From Actinomycetota bacterium (GTDB lineage: Bacteria; Actinomycetota; Actinomycetes; S36-B12; UBA10799), in NCBI GenBank assembly GCA_963169225.1, contig CAUJDH010000043.1:1-39505 (forward strand): a DNA stretch of 39,505 bases, read 5' to 3'. How positions within the stretch are numbered: position 1 is the first letter of the stretch; each line of letters starts with the position of its first letter. A program made the position numbers and the translations under genes. Positions 36,969 through 39,505 of this stretch are shown piece after piece. The notes beneath the pieces were generated by a model, which was given only the letters and a program-made list of their open reading frames with translations, ran no database searches and was not told the origin of the DNA.

Positions 36969-38679
36969 TGATGCGATGCTCTCCGGTGCACTCGTTGCAT
37001 GGATCGCGGTTTTTGGTACAGGCATCACGTCAATTCCTTATCTGGGAGATTTTGGAACCTGGTTCAAAGCGGCTCTTACGGGCACGCTGTCCATCATTTT
37101 GATGTTCGTCGCACTGTACTTAACGTGGTTCTTGGTACTTCGACGCATCAAGCAATCCAAGTGGCGAGTGGCGGCAACTTTGCTTGCCTATCTATGTGTA
37201 AGCGCGCTCCGCGGGCTGATCTTGAGCTGGCTACTCATCGCCTTAACGGGAGAAAGAATCCCAACGGACGCGACCCTGTATCGAGTGTCTGCAAACACCA
37301 CTTGGATGTTCATGTTTCTGGTGTTGGGTGTCTATGTCGTGGCGATCACCCGGCAACAGCGCGCCAAACTCGCAGAAGCGATAGCAAAACGAAGCCAGGT
37401 CGAGGCGGTACTCGATTCGATGCGGATCAGCAATCTTGATTTCCAGCTAAAAACCCTGGAGCAGGTACATGACAAAATCAATCAAGAAATAGTCAACCGC
37501 CAAGCAGGTCCCCAACTGTCATCACGCACGCTAGAAACGCTGGCATCTGAAGTCATATCTCCAGTGAGCCACGAACTTGCCAGACGCACATCCCACTACG
37601 ACATCCCCCAAATCAGCAGCGACGATTACGTTGTTCCGCTGCGTCGATTCCTGCTACAGATCAACCTGCCACGGTTCATCCAACCGTCTTTCTCGGTAGT
37701 CATCTTGATCATTTCGTGGGCGGGAACTGGTCTCAGCGTTTTTGGCTTCCCGGACTTCTTGCAGATGTATCTCGTGTTTATGCCGATCTTATTCGCGCTT
37801 CTTCTTGGCATGAAGGCCTTCTTCAACAGGTTCTTGTCTCTGCCAAACCTGCTCGCTCTCTTCCTGGCCTTGCTATTCACGATTGTGTCCACATTATGTG
37901 CGCTATCGATAACAGCAAAGGTCTTTCCTCAATTAGGAAGTCGTCTCGACGTCCAAGTAGCGATTGTTATCCAGGCAACCGAATTCATCTTATTTGTGGC
38001 TACTGCTTTTGCTGTTCGCCGTCAGGGCGATATCAGCGATCGAAACTTCCGCACGTACTCGCGCAAGCTGGACTGGCTGGAGGCGCGTGCCCGGCTGGAA
38101 TCGTGGAGTCTCGACAACAGATTGGCACAAGTCTTGCATGGGCCAGCACAGGCTGAGCTCTATGCGACCGGTGAAACTTGGAAGGATTTGCCCGAATCCG
38201 AGGTAGATGTCGACGAATATCTGGACAACTATTCCGACTCATTCCGACAGCAGTTGCTGAGCGTCTTGGGTCCGAACAGTAACAACAATCTCGAGGGTGT
38301 TGTCAGGTCGACGATCAATTTTTGGAGCCACACCTGCGCCATCACATTTGATCAAGATACCGCCGCGGCGAACCTACTCAAACACGATGCCGCTGCCTCT
38401 GACGTTCTCGAGGGCATAATCCAAGAGACTGTCTCCAACACAGTGGTTCACGGTCGCGCGAACGACATTCACATCCGCTTGACTTCGCCACAAGATGATC
38501 TTGTGGCACTCACGGTCAGCGACAACGGCCAAACTGATCTTCGAGCCGAGCCGCAAGACTCACAAGGCGCAGCCCAACTACAGGCTTGCACCCTCGACTG
38601 GAAGCACACTTGCAGTCACGGTCAGAACACTCTGACTGCCTCGATCCCGATAGAGCTAACGAACCCGCATTTTGAATGA
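36901..38679 (+). CDS. Polytopic sensor histidine kinase-like protein (kinase B)
   Basis: A paralogue of kinase A with the same plan: four membrane segments, a coiled-coil-like linker, about four more, then a kinase-like C-terminus. The H-box is L-A-Q-V-L-H-G-P-A-Q (His 413 if TTG 36901 is the start). The N-box is E-T-V-S-N-T-V-V-H-G (Asn 513) and the G1 Asp is kept (V-S-D-N-G-Q, Asp 541), so ATP binding looks possible. A classic G2 box is not visible. Both paralogues end with a C-T-x-x-W element near the last 25 residues. The start is uncertain: TTG 36694 (track), TTG 36901 or ATG 36976; similarity to kinase A begins before 36976. The last 24 bp overlap the TIG gene. Confidence 0.8.
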   Translation: MPQPPPDSPTRSGFKRALRLSTSDAMLSGALVAWIAVFGTGITSIPYLGDFGTWFKAALTGTLSIILMFVALYLTWFLVLRRIKQSKWRVAATLLAYLCVSALRGLILSWLLIALTGERIPTDATLYRVSANTTWMFMFLVLGVYVVAITRQQRAKLAEAIAKRSQVEAVLDSMRISNLDFQLKTLEQVHDKINQEIVNRQAGPQLSSRTLETLASEVISPVSHELARRTSHYDIPQISSDDYVVPLRRFLLQINLPRFIQPSFSVVILIISWAGTGLSVFGFPDFLQMYLVFMPILFALLLGMKAFFNRFLSLPNLLALFLALLFTIVSTLCALSITAKVFPQLGSRLDVQVAIVIQATEFILFVATAFAVRRQGDISDRNFRTYSRKLDWLEARARLESWSLDNRLAQVLHGPAQAELYATGETWKDLPESEVDVDEYLDNYSDSFRQQLLSVLGPNSNNNLEGVVRSTINFWSHTCAITFDQDTAAANLLKHDAAASDVLEGIIQETVSNTVVHGRANDIHIRLTSPQDDLVALTVSDNGQTDLRAEPQDSQGAAQLQACTLDWKHTCSHGQNTLTASIPIELTNPHFE

Positions 38680-39505
38680 GCTGGAAGCTATCGGACCTTT
38701 GCCTTTGGCGTTAGCTGCTCGAACCTTGACCAGGAACGTAAGCGTTCCCATGTACTCCCCGCGACTGCGTAGGCCTAGTGCACGAGTCAACTGTTTACGC
38801 GTGAGCGTGTAGCTGGTCTTGGACCTAGGTAGGTTGCGCAAGATGATCACCTTGCTCCGGCCCCGCAGTTGAACAGTCAGAATGTACTTGGTGACCGGGC
38901 GCTTAACCGAAGTGTCCTTCGGCTTCGACCATGACACCTTGAACTTGCTCGCTGTCGGCTTGCCCTTCACCTTCATCTTCGCAGGCTTCTGGTTAGGCTT
39001 GACCGTATCGCTTACCGGCTCGGCATAGGTGAACGCGTTCTTTACCGTCACCGTTCCGTGGTCTGTATTCGTGACCACTTGGTCCGCTTTGCCAACCGAA
39101 CCTGAAGGTGCCTTACAAGTGATCTTGGCACTTGAGACCACTGTCACTGGTGCACATGCCTTGCCACCAATCATGACCGTGACACCGCCAGCGAAGTTCG
39201 AACCGTTGATAGTGACTGTTTCACCTCCAGCTGTTGAACCCGTCTTGGGTGACACACCCGACACCGCGGGCGCGGTGACATAAGTGAACGCATCTGCGAG
39301 AGTGATGGTGCCATTATCAATATTGGTCACGGTCACGTCATACGTGCCATCCGTTTGCGCCGGTGTCTTACAAGTGATCGTGGTGCCACCGTCAGCGACC
39401 TGAACATCAGTACATTCTTGATCACCGATCATCACCACAGCACCATCACCAAAATCGGTGCCAGTGATCGTGATGGTGGACCCACCAGTGTTGTTACCGC
39501 CATCA
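38656..39505 (-). CDS. TIG/IPT-repeat and FN3-like surface protein, C-terminal part (5' cut by window edge)
   Basis: The frame stays open past the track's start (39438) to the right edge, so the gene is incomplete at its 5' end. Two Ig-like TIG/IPT repeats are visible, each with a G-S-T/G-G-E-T-V/I-T-I-x-G-x-x-F-G/A pattern, V-M-I-G-x-x-x-C, I-T-C-K and A-F-T-Y at its end. They are followed by a fibronectin-III-like domain (F-K-V-S-W-S-K-P-K then Y-I-L-T-V) and a basic C-terminus. No LPXTG motif or C-terminal membrane anchor is seen. It is probably secreted or surface-bound. Its 3' end overlaps kinase B by 24 bp. Confidence 0.85.
   Translation of the reverse strand, partial: DGGNNTGGSTITITGTDFGDGAVVMIGDQECTDVQVADGGTTITCKTPAQTDGTYDVTVTNIDNGTITLADAFTYVTAPAVSGVSPKTGSTAGGETVTINGSNFAGGVTVMIGGKACAPVTVVSSAKITCKAPSGSVGKADQVVTNTDHGTVTVKNAFTYAEPVSDTVKPNQKPAKMKVKGKPTASKFKVSWSKPKDTSVKRPVTKYILTVQLRGRSKVIILRNLPRSKTSYTLTRKQLTRALGLRSRGEYMGTLTFLVKVRAANAKGKGPIASSSFKMRVR

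Overview
The window is one block of an actinobacterial chromosome (Actinomycetota) of moderate G+C. The evidence is the uninterrupted str-S10-spc ribosomal gene order, zinc-type S14, TANNNT-type -10 boxes with likely leaderless genes, a DUF6457 protein and a Tat-exported metallophosphoesterase of an actinobacterial type. I cannot resolve genus or family from sequence alone.

Region 1 (1-14431, all minus strand) is the translation supercluster, read from right to left. The str operon (rpsL, rpsG, fusA, tuf) has a good promoter at 14403-14431 and ends in a 15-bp perfect hairpin right after tuf. The S10 operon (rpsJ, rplC, rplD, rplW, rplB, rpsS, rplV, rpsC, rplP, rpmC, rpsQ) follows, then the spc operon (rplN, rplX, rplE, rpsN, rpsH, rplF, rplR, rpsE, rpmD, rplO and the first 27 codons of secY). 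The rpsL entry in the ORF track is over-extended; the gene starts at GTG 14213.

Region 2 (14535-15256) holds two hairpins and a small proline-rich DUF4190-type membrane protein.

Region 3 (15384-31027) is a compact nitrate-respiration and molybdenum-cofactor island. It has an HTH-Mop molybdate sensor with modABC (+), moeA (-), mobA (+), a DUF6457 gene trailing narKGHJI (-), moaA-moaD (+) and moaC-mog-moaE (-). Together these cover molybdate uptake, molybdopterin synthesis, metal insertion, bis-MGD formation, nitrate transport and a cytoplasmic-facing nitrate reductase. No MoaD-activating enzyme (MoeB type) and no nitrite reductase lie inside the window.

Region 4 (31086-34061, -) is a three-gene operon for a cell-surface metallophosphoesterase, a small lipoprotein and a six-or-more-TM membrane protein. 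The phosphoesterase has a Tat signal that the ORF track misses because the only plausible start is CTG.

Region 5 (34176-38679) is the least familiar part. Two paralogous polytopic proteins with C-terminal histidine-kinase-like modules flank a divergent NarL/LuxR-type response regulator. Both carry an unusual H-G-P-x-Q H-box, and one has lost the ATP-binding Asp. The regulator/kinase-B intergenic region has imperfect 47-49 bp direct repeats and a small overlapping upstream ORF. The window ends inside a TIG/FN3 repeat surface protein (-).

Neighbouring genes overlap by 1-4 bp in many places, and three convergent pairs overlap tail-to-tail by 24-50 bp.
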